Shown piece by piece: positions 8,430 to 17,406 of a DNA stretch of 64,000 bases. Source of the DNA: an uncultured Flaviramulus sp. GTDB lineage: Bacteria > Bacteroidota > Bacteroidia > Flavobacteriales > Flavobacteriaceae. The DNA lies in assembly GCA_947495125.1 (NCBI GenBank), contig CANLXL010000003.1, positions 310,001 to 374,000 of the forward strand, given 5' to 3'. The position numbers and the translations under genes were made by a program. The notes beneath the pieces were generated by a model that worked only from the letters and a program-made list of their open reading frames with translations, was not told the DNA's origin and made no database searches. Every line of letters begins with the position of its first letter. Position 1 is the stretch's first letter.

Positions 8430-9352
8430 CCGGTGTAAAATGAAAACGCTTGGGGTATTAAGGACACGCGAATATCTCCGGTTCCAATCTGTTCTCCATC
8501 CGCTTGAATAAACGGAAGATCCTGTTGTTTTATTTCGATTTCCACACGGTCAGATTTAAATGATTGTACTTTTTTAAAGTTGGTGATTTTACCATTAAAG
8601 AGGTTCCCCACATTTTTTATAATATCCAGTTTGCTAAAGTTTTTAGCAACACTAACATCGAAGAGGCCATCAAAGGGGTTTGGTGTTCTGGTGAGTTGCA
8701 TACCTCCTCCTGAGTATTGACATAAACCCACTAAAATCATTAAGGTTTTACCGGAAACTTCTTCGGAACCACTTAAAGTTTTAGCATGGAAATTCTTAAA
8801 TGAAAAAAGGCTTACAAGGGTACCGTAAAGATATGCTAATGCCCCAAAATGTTTATACTTCCCCACTTTATTCACCACATGACCATCAAAACCTAATCCT
8901 GCCAAATTGTTGAAAAAAACAGCAGGTCCGCGCTTGTTCATAAATTCTATTTTTCCTAAGTCCTGCTGCGCTATATTTCCGTTTTTGATAATCTGTATAG
9001 CAGCTTCATAATCTTTGGGAATGTGATGTGTTTTAACCCAGTCATTTCCTGTTCCAATAGGAATAACGCCCACATTAATTTGAGATGAAGGCCTATAATC
9101 CTGTGTCATAATACCATTCACAATATTGTGTAAAGTACCATCACCACCAACACATATAATATTGGTAATGTTATCTTTTATGGCTTGCTGAACGAGTTGT
9201 ACACTATGCTTGGAAAATGCTGTAAATGTAAATTGAAAATCGAATTGATAGTGAATAAGTAAACGCTTAATTTGCGGCCATCTTTTTTTACTCGTTCCAT
9301 TTCCCGAAGTGGGGTTAACAATAATAAACCAGGTCTTAGAAGAGATGCTCAT
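8426..9352 (-). CDS. diacylglycerol kinase family lipid kinase (YegS/BmrU-like)
   Basis: The 308-residue protein belongs to the DAGK catalytic family: FIIVNPTSGNG at the N-terminus (about 9-19), the nucleotide-binding GGDGT at about 69-73, and VIPIGTGNDWVK around residues 103-115. It phosphorylates a lipid such as diacylglycerol at the membrane, feeding phospholipid turnover; the exact lipid is not determined by sequence. Its start overlaps the stop codon of holB by one base, so the two minus-strand genes form an operon, and its 3' end overlaps the TonB-receptor gene by 4 bases in convergent orientation. Confidence 0.9.
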   Translation of the reverse strand: MSISSKTWFIIVNPTSGNGTSKKRWPQIKRLLIHYQFDFQFTFTAFSKHSVQLVQQAIKDNITNIICVGGDGTLHNIVNGIMTQDYRPSSQINVGVIPIGTGNDWVKTHHIPKDYEAAIQIIKNGNIAQQDLGKIEFMNKRGPAVFFNNLAGLGFDGHVVNKVGKYKHFGALAYLYGTLVSLFSFKNFHAKTLSGSEEVSGKTLMILVGLCQYSGGGMQLTRTPNPFDGLFDVSVAKNFSKLDIIKNVGNLFNGKITNFKKVQSFKSDRVEIEIKQQDLPFIQADGEQIGTGDIRVSLIPQAFSFYTG

Positions 9353-10506
9353 TATTCGGTTTTCTTATGGAGCAGACGGGTCAATTTTATAGAAAGATCG
9401 GTTAGAATTATTTTAGAGTTCCCGTTGCGTTCAATATGATAGATAGCATCCTGTAACTCATTACTAATATCCATAATGTTGTTTCCATGAATAAACGGTG
9501 CAAATTTTTCCAGTTTAAATTTTTCTGTCTTTGGTTCTAAGTAAACCAGGTCTGTGGCATTATAATTTAGAAGTAATGCCTGGCGAAAGAAATCCAGGCA
9601 AAAATGTAAAAACTGTTTTTGTGTTTCGCGTCCGGTCTTTGCAATATCTTCACTCCAGGAAATAAGATCGTGAATTGCTGCTTTATTACCTTTAGCTTTA
9701 AAGGCACTTCGAATCCAAAAAACAAACCAGGTTTCAAATTGTAAATCTTCCGAATCCTGATATACCAAATCGCAGGCCTTATTATAATTTCCGTTGGCCT
9801 GATGGGCTATTTTTGTCGCTACACCAAGCTCCAAACTGTAATTTTTAACTAAAGCGTCTTTAATAACATTCTCTGCCAATGGCGGGAAATGTAAAACCTG
9901 GCATCGGGATCTAATGGTACTTATTATTTGTTCTTCATCTTCTGCAATAAGTATAAAGATAGTTTTGTTTGGAGGCTCTTCAATAAGCTTTAAGAGTTTG
10001 TTGGAACAAGCGACATTCATTTTTTCGGCCATCCAGATCAGCATGATTTTATAACCACCTTCATAAGATTTCAAGGCTAAAGATTTTACAATGTCCTGAG
10101 CTTCGTCAACACCAATTTGCCCTTGTTTATTATCGACGCCAAGTAGCTTATACCAATCGAATAAATTACCATAAGGTTGCTCATGTAGCAGTTTTCTCCA
10201 CTCTTCCATGTAATGACTGGAAACCGGGTGACTTTTAGCTTTATCTGTTGTGGTTACCGGAAACGCAAAATGTAAATCGGGATGAGAGGTGTTTTTAAAT
10301 TTTAGGTTACAAGCTTCATTACCGGATACATTTTCACCATTCGTATTATTGCAAAGAATGTACTGAGCGTAAGCAATAGCTAAAGGAAGTGTGCCAGAAC
10401 CTTCGGGGCCAACAAACAATTGTGCATGTGGAATTCTACCATTATCTACACTGGTTGTTAGATGTTTTTTAATATGTTCTTGCCCTAATATGTCTTCAAA
10501 AAGCAT
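9352..10506 (-). CDS. holB: DNA polymerase III subunit delta' (HolB-like clamp-loader ATPase)
   Basis: A 384-residue AAA+ clamp-loader subunit. It begins FEDILGQEHIKKHLTTSV, the DnaX/HolB opening, and contains LLKLIEEPPNKTIFILIAED and TIRSRCQVLHFPPL, which includes the SRC arginine-finger motif used to act on the neighbouring DnaX subunit's ATP. The P-loop position reads GPEGSGTLPLA: the catalytic lysine of GKT is lost, as expected for a delta' subunit that does not hydrolyse ATP itself. It loads the sliding clamp on primed DNA at the replication fork. It forms a two-gene minus-strand operon with the lipid kinase. A gap of about 200 bases without a gene separates it from the divergent DUF2652 gene. 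Confidence 0.9.
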   Translation of the reverse strand: MLFEDILGQEHIKKHLTTSVDNGRIPHAQLFVGPEGSGTLPLAIAYAQYILCNNTNGENVSGNEACNLKFKNTSHPDLHFAFPVTTTDKAKSHPVSSHYMEEWRKLLHEQPYGNLFDWYKLLGVDNKQGQIGVDEAQDIVKSLALKSYEGGYKIMLIWMAEKMNVACSNKLLKLIEEPPNKTIFILIAEDEEQIISTIRSRCQVLHFPPLAENVIKDALVKNYSLELGVATKIAHQANGNYNKACDLVYQDSEDLQFETWFVFWIRSAFKAKGNKAAIHDLISWSEDIAKTGRETQKQFLHFCLDFFRQALLLNYNATDLVYLEPKTEKFKLEKFAPFIHGNNIMDISNELQDAIYHIERNGNSKIILTDLSIKLTRLLHKKTE

Positions 10507-10707
10507 AAAACAAACCTACACATTTTTTTTATTCTTTATGAGATTATTAGGCATGAAAAATGCTAAGCTGAGTTACGTTTTCCAGAGATTTTCAAGACAA
10601 ACTATATTAAAGGACCCGTATCTTTTGTTTTTAACATTATCTTGTAATAGTTTAAAGATTTATCGGCTTATTTTTATAGAACAGAATAAGACTTATATCA
10701 ACTAAAA

Positions 10708-11784
10708 ATGACTCAAAACGCTATTCTTTTTATACCGGATATTTCAGGTTTTACAGAATTTGTTCACCATACCGATATTAGCCATAGTCGCCATATAATT
10801 TCCGAATTATTGGAATTGCTTATTGATAGTAATATTATGGCGTTGGAATTGGCCGAAATTGAAGGCGATGCCTTGTTTTTATATAAGTTAACAGATAATC
10901 TGGATATCCATGCTATTAACAAGCAGATAGAAAACATGTATTTAGCTTTTCATACTCATATAAAACGATACGAATACCAACGTATTTGTCATTGTGGAGC
11001 CTGTTCGTCCGCTTATAATTTGAACTTAAAATTTGTTGTTCATTATGGAGGTATTGAGTTTATAGAAGTCAAGAATTCTAAAAAACCCTATGGTCGTCAT
11101 GTGATTCAGGTACATCGGTTGCTGAAGAATGAAGTTCCAATAAAAGAGTATGCCATTTTAACCGAAAACGTTCAATCTATAACAAAAGAAGATCATAAAA
11201 ACATGATGGTTGCCGAGTATGATTTTGGCAGTATTACTTTTAGTTATAATGCACTTGATCATTTAAAGGAAAAATTACCGGAAATAAATCCGATTCCTGA
11301 AGACGTCCCTAAGCATAAACTATATGGTAAAACAAAAATTGTAAAAACCGAACTTTTAGATCTCTATGAAATCATTAGCAATTTTGATTATAGATTACTC
11401 TGGGTAAAAGGGATTGATAAGCTCGAATATGAGAAAAATAAAGTTAACAGACTTGGGCAGAAGCACAAATGTTTGGTTAATAATAACCAGGAGGTAGAAC
11501 AGGTAACGGTTACTAAAAAAGCAAAAAGCAATCAATTGGTTTATGGAGAGTCTACTATCAACATCCCGTTTACAAAGCGCATGAATAATTATTTTGTTCT
11601 TGAAGAAACAGAAGAAGGCCATACCAAATTAAAGATTGAAGTATATGCCGATTTTAAGCCTTTTGGTATTTTCATGAAACCCTTGTTAAAAAAGAATTTT
11701 AATAAAATCATATCCGAAAATTTCGAGGTACTAATAGCTCTAATAGATTCTGGTTTTACAACAAAAGAGACTTCTCTTAAATAG
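10708..11784 (+). CDS. DUF2652 protein: nucleotidyl-cyclase-like domain plus SRPBCC-like domain
   Basis: This 358-residue protein starts ILFIPDISGFTEFVHHTDIS and continues with EIEGDALFLYK (about residues 50-60), the spacing and residues of class III adenylate/guanylate cyclase folds, matching family DUF2652. A metal-binding-looking HCGAC motif occurs near residue 94-98. The C-terminal part (about 195-350) resembles an SRPBCC/polyketide-cyclase lipid-binding fold, for example in NYFVLEETEEGHTKLKIEVY. No signal peptide or membrane segment, so cytoplasmic. Whether it makes a cyclic nucleotide is not known; the second metal aspartate seen in active cyclases is not obvious. It is a single gene upstream of pgk. 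Confidence 0.75.
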   Translation: MTQNAILFIPDISGFTEFVHHTDISHSRHIISELLELLIDSNIMALELAEIEGDALFLYKLTDNLDIHAINKQIENMYLAFHTHIKRYEYQRICHCGACSSAYNLNLKFVVHYGGIEFIEVKNSKKPYGRHVIQVHRLLKNEVPIKEYAILTENVQSITKEDHKNMMVAEYDFGSITFSYNALDHLKEKLPEINPIPEDVPKHKLYGKTKIVKTELLDLYEIISNFDYRLLWVKGIDKLEYEKNKVNRLGQKHKCLVNNNQEVEQVTVTKKAKSNQLVYGESTINIPFTKRMNNYFVLEETEEGHTKLKIEVYADFKPFGIFMKPLLKKNFNKIISENFEVLIALIDSGFTTKETSLK

Positions 11785-11855
11785 TTTTATAAAAAATCTT
11801 CATCACCTATATCGTTTTCGTTAAAAAACACATTTTTTTGCAGTATTTAATTAGC

Positions 11856-11863
11856 TACATTTG
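11856..11863 (+). promoter_or_regulatory. -7 promoter element TACATTTG for pgk
   Basis: TACATTTG lies 93 bases before pgk, giving a long leader. A TTTG at 11837-11840 lies 15 bases upstream, which is short of the usual -33/-7 spacing. The leader holds a small stem, AAACC (11904-11908) with GGTTT (11914-11918), of unknown meaning. Confidence 0.5.
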
Positions 11864-11956
11864 TGTTTTAAATCGCTAAAACAATAAGATTACAAAGCGA
11901 TGGAAACCTAGCGGGTTTCGAATCGAATACCATTTACAGACCATAAAAATAAACAG

Positions 11957-13144
11957 ATGAAAACGCTCAACGATTTTAATTTCGAAAACAAGAAAGCCTT
12001 AATACGCGTAGATTTTAACGTGCCCTTAAACGAGAACTTTGAGGTTACCGATGCCACACGAATTATCTCGGCAAAACCCAGCATCATTAAGATTTTAGAA
12101 GATGGGGGCAGTTGTATTTTAATGTCACATCTGGGCAGGCCAAAAGGGGTGCAAGATGAGTTTTCATTAAGGCATATTGTTAATAAAGTCGCCGATGTTT
12201 TAGGTGTTGAAGTTAAGTTTGTGGATCAGTGTGTTGGTGAAAAAGCAGAAGCAGCTGCAGCGTGTTTAGAACCGGGACAAGTATTGATGTTAGAAAATTT
12301 ACGCTTTCATAAAGAAGAAACAGCAGGCGATACCACTTTTGCAGAGCAACTTTCTAAATTAGGCGATATTTATGTCAACGATGCCTTTGGTACAGCGCAT
12401 AGAGCACACGCTTCCACAACTATTGTAGCACAGTTTTTTGAAAATAAAAAATGCTTCGGAAACTTATTAGCTCAGGAAATTGAAAGTATAGGTAAGGTCA
12501 TGGAGACAGGAGAAAAGCCAGTTTTGGCAGTTCTTGGTGGCGCAAAAGTATCTTCCAAAATCACGATTATAGAGAACATACTGGACAAGATAGATCATTT
12601 AATCATTGGAGGAGGTATGGCTTTTACGTTTGTAAAAGCGCAAGGCGGAAATATCGGGAACTCCATTTGTGAAGATGATAAAATGGCATTGGCTTTAGAT
12701 ATTCTAAAACAGGCTAAGGATAAAGGTGTTCAAATACATATCCCCGTTGATGTTATAGCGGCCGATGACTTTAGCAATGACGCGAATACCCAGATACTGG
12801 ACATCAATGAGATTCCTGACGGCTGGGAAGGTGTTGATGCCGGGCCAAGATCGAGACAGCAATTTCATGATGTGGTTATGGACTCTAAAACTATTCTTTG
12901 GAATGGACCACTTGGTGTTTTCGAAATGGAAAGCTTTGCAGGAGGGACTATCGAATTAGGAAATTCTATAGCTGAAGCTACTAAGAATGGCGCCTTTTCA
13001 TTAGTTGGTGGTGGCGATTCCGTAGCTGCTGTAAAACAGTTCGGTTTCGAAAATAAAGTTAGTTACGTAAGTACCGGTGGAGGCGCCATGTTAGAGAGCT
13101 TAGAGGGCAAAACCTTACCGGGCATTGCAGCGATCTTAGACTAG
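11957..13144 (+). CDS. pgk: phosphoglycerate kinase
   Basis: The 395-residue protein is a complete phosphoglycerate kinase, which transfers a phosphate from 1,3-bisphosphoglycerate to ADP in cytosolic glycolysis (and the reverse in gluconeogenesis). Signature segments are [13 protein letters not shown] near the N-terminus, MSHLGRPKG (substrate binding, about 55-63), [12 protein letters not shown] near residue 193 and [11 protein letters not shown] with GGGDS towards the C-terminus (nucleotide binding). Length is normal. It has its own promoter candidate and is followed by hairpins that probably end the transcript. Confidence 0.98.
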   Translation: MKTLNDFNFENKKALIRVDFNVPLNENFEVTDATRIISAKPSIIKILEDGGSCILMSHLGRPKGVQDEFSLRHIVNKVADVLGVEVKFVDQCVGEKAEAAAACLEPGQVLMLENLRFHKEETAGDTTFAEQLSKLGDIYVNDAFGTAHRAHASTTIVAQFFENKKCFGNLLAQEIESIGKVMETGEKPVLAVLGGAKVSSKITIIENILDKIDHLIIGGGMAFTFVKAQGGNIGNSICEDDKMALALDILKQAKDKGVQIHIPVDVIAADDFSNDANTQILDINEIPDGWEGVDAGPRSRQQFHDVVMDSKTILWNGPLGVFEMESFAGGTIELGNSIAEATKNGAFSLVGGGDSVAAVKQFGFENKVSYVSTGGGAMLESLEGKTLPGIAAILD

Positions 13145-13179
13145 TAGAAGCTCTTTTTGCTTAAGAGAATATTATATAA

Positions 13180-13230
13180 AATCCTTCCCTTAAAAAAGGG
13201 AAGATGGATTCATCCCGAAGTATCGGGATG
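13180..13230. repeat. paired hairpin element after pgk (possible terminator / dispersed repeat)
   Basis: Two inverted repeats lie side by side: CTTCCC with GGGAAG around 13183-13204, and CATCCCGA (13211-13218) with TCGGGATG (13223-13230) around a 4-base loop. I have the impression of similar CATCCCGA/TCGGGATG elements being dispersed in flavobacterial genomes; this cannot be checked here. The gap 13145-13361 holds no gene. Confidence 0.5.
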
Positions 13231-13361
13231 AAGACTTAAGGGTTAAAAATATCATCTTTTCAAAATTATTTCAAAGGATAATCTCTCCCAAATTTTCAAA
13301 ATCCCATAAAAAACACGATTTTAGCCATACCATCGTTTAATATCCAAATGGCATAGATGTT

Positions 13362-14915
13362 ATGGCTTTACGCGTTTTTATAGTGCTACTTGTTTTTACT
13401 TCTGAAGTATGTTTTGCTCAAAACCAGGACACAGTTTCAGTAAAGAAAGAACATATAAAAGATTCCTTAGTTGATGGGAAACAACACTTCACAAAAGCTA
13501 TTGAAGCTGAAGTAGATACTACAGCAACAAAGGCCTTAGAAGACCATGCACTTGCAGCAGAGTTTGATCAAAAATGGCGAGAAGATTTATACAACAATAC
13601 CCTATTTGATACTATTTATAAATCGGTTACCGAATTAACTTTTGAAGATATTGATTTCCCGGAATTACCCACCGATACACTCAAAAAAAGGTTAAAAGAA
13701 CTTGATGCAAGAACACCCTTTAATGTAGCCTACAACCCTGCTCTTGAAAGTGTTATAAAATCCTATTTGAAAAGACGACGTAAACATTTGCAAAAACTTA
13801 TGATGTTAAGTTCTTTTTATTTCCCCATGTTTGAAGGAGAACTGGATAATAATAATATTCCTTTAGAAATAAAATACCTGGCGATTGTTGAATCTGCTTT
13901 AAAACCACGTGCAAAATCCAGAGTTGGCGCTACAGGCTTATGGCAGTTTATGTTTGGTACCGGTAAAGAATATGGTTTGGATGTGAGCAGTTATGTAGAC
14001 GAACGAAGCGACCCCATAAAATCTACCGAAGCGGCCTCAAAATATCTTGCCAAACTCTATAAGATTTTTGGGGATTGGGATTTAGCACTAGCCGCGTATA
14101 ATTCCGGACCAGGCAATGTCACAAAAGCCATTCGCAGATCCGGAGGGTATCAAAACTATTGGAATATTAGACATAATTTACCACGCGAAACAGCAGGCTA
14201 TTTACCTGCGTTTTTAGCAACCATGTATATTTTCGAATATGCCGAAGCCCATGGTTTTAAAAAGATAAAACCGCAATTCGCCTATTTTGAAACCGATACC
14301 GTTAGAGTAAAGCAAATGATAACTTTAGATCAGGTATCAGAGGTTACGGGAACACCCATTGAAGAACTTCAGTTTTTAAACCCATCATATAAGTTGGATA
14401 TTATTCCTTTTATAAAAGACGAGAATTACACATTACGATTACCTAACAGTGTTATAGGCACTTTCGTAAATAACGAAGAAAAAATTTATGCTTTTGCCAA
14501 AGAAGAATTTGATAAAAGAGAAAAACCACTACCGCAATTCTTTAATGCCGATAGTAGAATTCGATACAAAGTAAGATCGGGTGATTATTTAGGAAAAATA
14601 TCGAGACGCTATGGGGTTAGAGTCAGTCAAATAAAACAGTGGAACGGATTGCGAAGTAATAATTTAAGAATAGGGCAACGATTAACCATTTATCCTAGAA
14701 AGCCTTATGTGGCACCGCCAAAATCAGCCAAAAAAGCCAATCCTTCAAAACCGCTTTCAGGGAATTATACAACCTATACTGTTCAGGGAGGAGACTCTCT
14801 TTGGAGCATATCTCAAAAATTTCCAGGTGTTTCTGTTCAAAATATTAAAGATTGGAACGATATTAGCGGTACAAACTTAAAACCGGGAATGACCCTTAAA
14901 ATTTCAAAAGGGTAA
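13362..14915 (+). CDS. lytic murein transglycosylase with two LysM domains (MltD-like)
   Basis: A 517-residue exported protein with a signal peptide (about 1-20, ending CFAQ). The SLT domain (about 155-320) contains EIKYLAIVESALKPRAKSR, with the catalytic Glu near residue 177, followed by GATGLWQFM and AYNSGPGNV, the standard family 1 transglycosylase motifs. Two LysM peptidoglycan-binding domains follow at about 399-446 and 470-514. It cleaves the glycan strand of peptidoglycan to 1,6-anhydro products, in growth or septation. It is followed after 24 bases by a DUF4837 lipoprotein gene, probably co-transcribed. Confidence 0.94.
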   Translation: MALRVFIVLLVFTSEVCFAQNQDTVSVKKEHIKDSLVDGKQHFTKAIEAEVDTTATKALEDHALAAEFDQKWREDLYNNTLFDTIYKSVTELTFEDIDFPELPTDTLKKRLKELDARTPFNVAYNPALESVIKSYLKRRRKHLQKLMMLSSFYFPMFEGELDNNNIPLEIKYLAIVESALKPRAKSRVGATGLWQFMFGTGKEYGLDVSSYVDERSDPIKSTEAASKYLAKLYKIFGDWDLALAAYNSGPGNVTKAIRRSGGYQNYWNIRHNLPRETAGYLPAFLATMYIFEYAEAHGFKKIKPQFAYFETDTVRVKQMITLDQVSEVTGTPIEELQFLNPSYKLDIIPFIKDENYTLRLPNSVIGTFVNNEEKIYAFAKEEFDKREKPLPQFFNADSRIRYKVRSGDYLGKISRRYGVRVSQIKQWNGLRSNNLRIGQRLTIYPRKPYVAPPKSAKKANPSKPLSGNYTTYTVQGGDSLWSISQKFPGVSVQNIKDWNDISGTNLKPGMTLKISKG

Positions 14916-14939
14916 ATTCCGTAAAAAACATAACTTATT

Positions 14940-15914
14940 ATGCGTCATATTTTCTTAGCTATTGCATCCATAATACTTCTGGTCTCTTGTGGAGATAAGG
15001 CTTCAAACGAAAAAATACTTTTAGATTCTGCAGGAACAATGAACACCATATCGGTTGTTTTAACAAACGCCATGTGGGACGGCAGTGTTGGAGAAGCGAT
15101 TAGAAATGTATTGGCCACTCCTATTTATGGGTTACCTCAGGATGAGCCTACTTTTATTATTAATCAGATTCCACCACATGTTTTTACAGATTTTATTACC
15201 AGAAACCGAACCATTTTAAAAATAGAAATGGGAAAGGAAGTGGGGACAACATTTGTAAATAATGTATATGCAAAACCTCAAAAAGTTGTTGTCGTTTCAG
15301 GAAAAACAAAGCAAGATATTATAGATCAATTAACCGAAAATGCATCAAAAATAATAGAAACCTTTAAGAGCATCGAGATCCTTGAGAAACAGCGATTAAC
15401 GAGAAAATCTTTGTATAATGATAAGGTCATTCAAGATAAATTAGGGTTAAGCATTCAATTCCCTACGGCTTATAGAATTGCTAAAGATAATAATAGTTTT
15501 TTTTGGATACGAAGAGACATTAATACTGGAACTTTAAACTTAATGGTTTATGAATTACCTCATAATGCTATTCAACGCAATGATAGTGTAGTAAACCAAA
15601 TCATTAAAATTAGAGACTCTATTGGTAAAGCTCATATTGAAGGGCCGACAGAAGGCTCGTATATGGCCACAGAAAACGCATATACCCCGTTTCATTCGGA
15701 AATAATAATAGATAATAAACCGACACTGGAAACCAAAGGTATATGGGACGTTAAAAATGCCTTTATGTCTGGCCCCTTTATTAACTATGCTATTGAAGAT
15801 AAAATAAATAAACGTTGGATTGTTGTTGAAGGATTTGCTTTTGCGCCTTCTGTGGAAAAGAGAAATTATATATTTGAACTTGAAGCGATCATAAAATCTA
15901 TTACGATTAATTAG
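14940..15914 (+). CDS. DUF4837 family lipoprotein
   Basis: The 324-residue protein has a short lipoprotein signal (IILLVSCGDK, acylated Cys near residue 17) and then the features of DUF4837, a family found in Bacteroidota: NTISVVLTNAMWDG, IYGLPQDEPTF and a FFWIRRDINTGTLNLMVYEL segment later on. Function is unknown; it should sit at the periplasmic side of a membrane. It probably shares a transcript with the lytic transglycosylase upstream and ends just before a strong terminator. Confidence 0.85.
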   Translation: MRHIFLAIASIILLVSCGDKASNEKILLDSAGTMNTISVVLTNAMWDGSVGEAIRNVLATPIYGLPQDEPTFIINQIPPHVFTDFITRNRTILKIEMGKEVGTTFVNNVYAKPQKVVVVSGKTKQDIIDQLTENASKIIETFKSIEILEKQRLTRKSLYNDKVIQDKLGLSIQFPTAYRIAKDNNSFFWIRRDINTGTLNLMVYELPHNAIQRNDSVVNQIIKIRDSIGKAHIEGPTEGSYMATENAYTPFHSEIIIDNKPTLETKGIWDVKNAFMSGPFINYAIEDKINKRWIVVEGFAFAPSVEKRNYIFELEAIIKSITIN

Positions 15915-15927
15915 AACAAAAGCTCAG

Positions 15928-15983
15928 TATCAAACACAAAAAAACCAATACATCATCATGTATTGGTTTTTTTGTGTTTGATA
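15928..15983. terminator. bidirectional terminator, 26-bp perfect stem
   Basis: Bases 15928-15953 pair perfectly with 15958-15983 around the 4-base loop CATC. Each arm carries a run of seven A or T next to the core ACCAATACAT, so the hairpin can terminate transcription both from DUF4837 (plus) and tatA (minus), which converge here. Confidence 0.85.
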
Positions 15984-15996
15984 TAAGCGTAGGTCG

Positions 15997-16182
15997 TTAT
16001 TCTTCTACCTTATCTTTTTTAGCGTCTTCTTCTTTGCTAGCATCTTTAAATTCTTTAATTCCGCTACCTAATCCACGCATTAATTCCGGAATCTTTTTTC
16101 CTCCAAATAACAACAAAACCACAACGACAATAAGAATAATTTGTGGAGCTCCAATGACTAATGGTAACATGTATAAACTCAT
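15997..16182 (-). CDS. tatA: twin-arginine translocase subunit TatA/TatE
   Basis: A 61-residue protein with one N-terminal membrane helix (about 6-25), the hinge [20 protein letters not shown] and a charged acidic/lysine-rich tail, as in TatA. TatA oligomers form the passage used by folded twin-arginine precursors at the inner membrane. tatC is not in this window, so the subunit is encoded apart from it. Its 3' end faces the strong bidirectional terminator. Confidence 0.92.
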   Translation of the reverse strand: MSLYMLPLVIGAPQIILIVVVVLLLFGGKKIPELMRGLGSGIKEFKDASKEEDAKKDKVEE

Positions 16183-16233
16183 AATGAATATATTTAAAAA
16201 GCAAAGTTAATAATTAAAGTTTAATAATGGCGT

Positions 16234-16323
16234 TTAAAGTAAAACTTTAGCATAAAGTAAAATCGATATTGATATAATAGGAAAAACAAGATTAATACCT
16301 CCATCAAGGAGAGCGTGTTTCAT
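16234..16323 (-). CDS. possible 29-residue hydrophobic peptide upstream of tatA
   Basis: On the minus strand an ATG at 16323 opens a 29-codon frame ending TAA at 16234. The peptide has a short polar head (MKHALLDGG) and then one hydrophobic helix to the C-terminus (INLVFPIISISILLYAKVLL). It lies in the gap between tatA and the divergent M23 gene. It could be a real membrane micropeptide, the remnant of a gene, or chance; no ribosome-binding site stands out. Confidence 0.2.
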   Translation of the reverse strand: MKHALLDGGINLVFPIISISILLYAKVLL

Positions 16324-16349
16324 AAATTCTATTTATTTTTGTTTTTAGT

Positions 16350-17219
16350 ATGAGTGAGGAGAAAAGAAAGCCAAAAAAAATAAGAAAAAAATTACTCGAT
16401 AAGTATCGGTTGGTCATACTTAATGAAGATACTTTTGAAGAGCGATTATCATTTAAACTAACACGATTAAATGTATTTGTATTAACCTCATTATCGGTTA
16501 CTTTTTTAATCGCTGCTACATATATGCTTATTGCTTTTACATCACTTAGAGAATACATTCCCGGATATTCGTCGACGGCGTTAAAAAAGAAGGCTACGGA
16601 ATTAAGCTTTAAAACAGATTCTTTGCAACAGGTTATTATAATGAATGACCGGTATTATAATTCCATTAAAAAAGTTTTAAAGGGAGATCTAAGCGCCGGC
16701 GATTTTAATAAAGACTCGATTATCGAAGCTGTTAAACTTGAAGTTAGTGAAGTCGATTTGACCCCAACTGCTGAAGATTCGTTATTACGCGAAAAAGTTG
16801 ATAAAGAGGATAAGTACAATTTATTTGAATCGGCGACATCGGCTACGAATTTTGTGTTATTTCCACCGGTTAATGGTACGATTAGCGAAGCCTACAATCT
16901 AAAGGAAAAGCACTATGCTGTGGATATTGTGGTGGCCAAAGACACACCTATAAAATCTGCTGCCGATGGCACAGTGATTTTTGCAGAATGGACAGCCGAA
17001 ACAGGTTATGTTATGATCATAGAACACAGTCATGGCTTAATTTCTGTTTATAAGCATAACGCGGCACTAACAAAAGCACAAGGCGATTTAGTGAAAGCAG
17101 GAGAGGTTATTGCCACTGCAGGAAATACGGGAGAATTATCGACCGGACCTCACTTGCATTTTGAACTTTGGAATGATGGCTACCCCATTAATCCAACAAA
17201 CTTTATAGATTTTGAATGA
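16350..17219 (+). CDS. M23-family peptidoglycan endopeptidase, membrane anchored
   Basis: The 289-residue protein has a basic cytoplasmic N-terminus, one membrane helix (about 43-66), a linker that may be coiled, and a C-terminal M23 (LytM-type) domain at about 170-285. Zinc ligands fit the family: HYAVD (His about 188, Asp about 192) and HLHFEL (His about 268 and 270). Such enzymes cut peptide cross-links in peptidoglycan; all active-site residues are present, so it is likely catalytic and not a mere activator. A TATTTTTG at 16334-16341 could be a -7 element, but would leave almost no leader. Confidence 0.9.
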   Translation: MSEEKRKPKKIRKKLLDKYRLVILNEDTFEERLSFKLTRLNVFVLTSLSVTFLIAATYMLIAFTSLREYIPGYSSTALKKKATELSFKTDSLQQVIIMNDRYYNSIKKVLKGDLSAGDFNKDSIIEAVKLEVSEVDLTPTAEDSLLREKVDKEDKYNLFESATSATNFVLFPPVNGTISEAYNLKEKHYAVDIVVAKDTPIKSAADGTVIFAEWTAETGYVMIIEHSHGLISVYKHNAALTKAQGDLVKAGEVIATAGNTGELSTGPHLHFELWNDGYPINPTNFIDFE

Positions 17220-17234
17220 CAACAGCCTAGAGTT

Positions 17235-17280
17235 TGTCACACTAAGCTTCGCCTGCCCTGAGTTTATCGAAGGGTCAAGC
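17235..17280. repeat. degenerate dispersed repeat with CCCT/AGGG arms
   Basis: The stretch around GCCCTGAGTTTATCGAAGGG, preceded by GTCACACTAAGC, resembles short palindromic units I have seen scattered between flavobacterial genes (CCCTGAG..TCGAAGGG type). It lies in the gap 17220-17406 between the M23 and GH3 genes, in which no gene was seen. The resemblance is from memory. Confidence 0.4.
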
Positions 17281-17406
17281 GGTACCAAGAATTACAACAA
17301 TAAAATTATTAAAACGAAATGCACTCGCTTTAAGTTACATTAAGAACCTATAGGAGTTCAATATAAATTTAAAGAAAAGGCTGGAGCCAATATTTGAATA
17401 TAAAAA

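Noticed and set aside
11864-11956. GGTTTCGAATC-like stretch in the pgk leader as a tRNA T-arm
   Set aside because: No acceptor, D or anticodon stems can be formed around it, so it is not a tRNA.
13905-13925. CACGTG core within the lytic transglycosylase gene, as another parS copy
   Set aside because: Only the central hexamer matches; the flanking arms are not palindromic, so it is far from the parS consensus.
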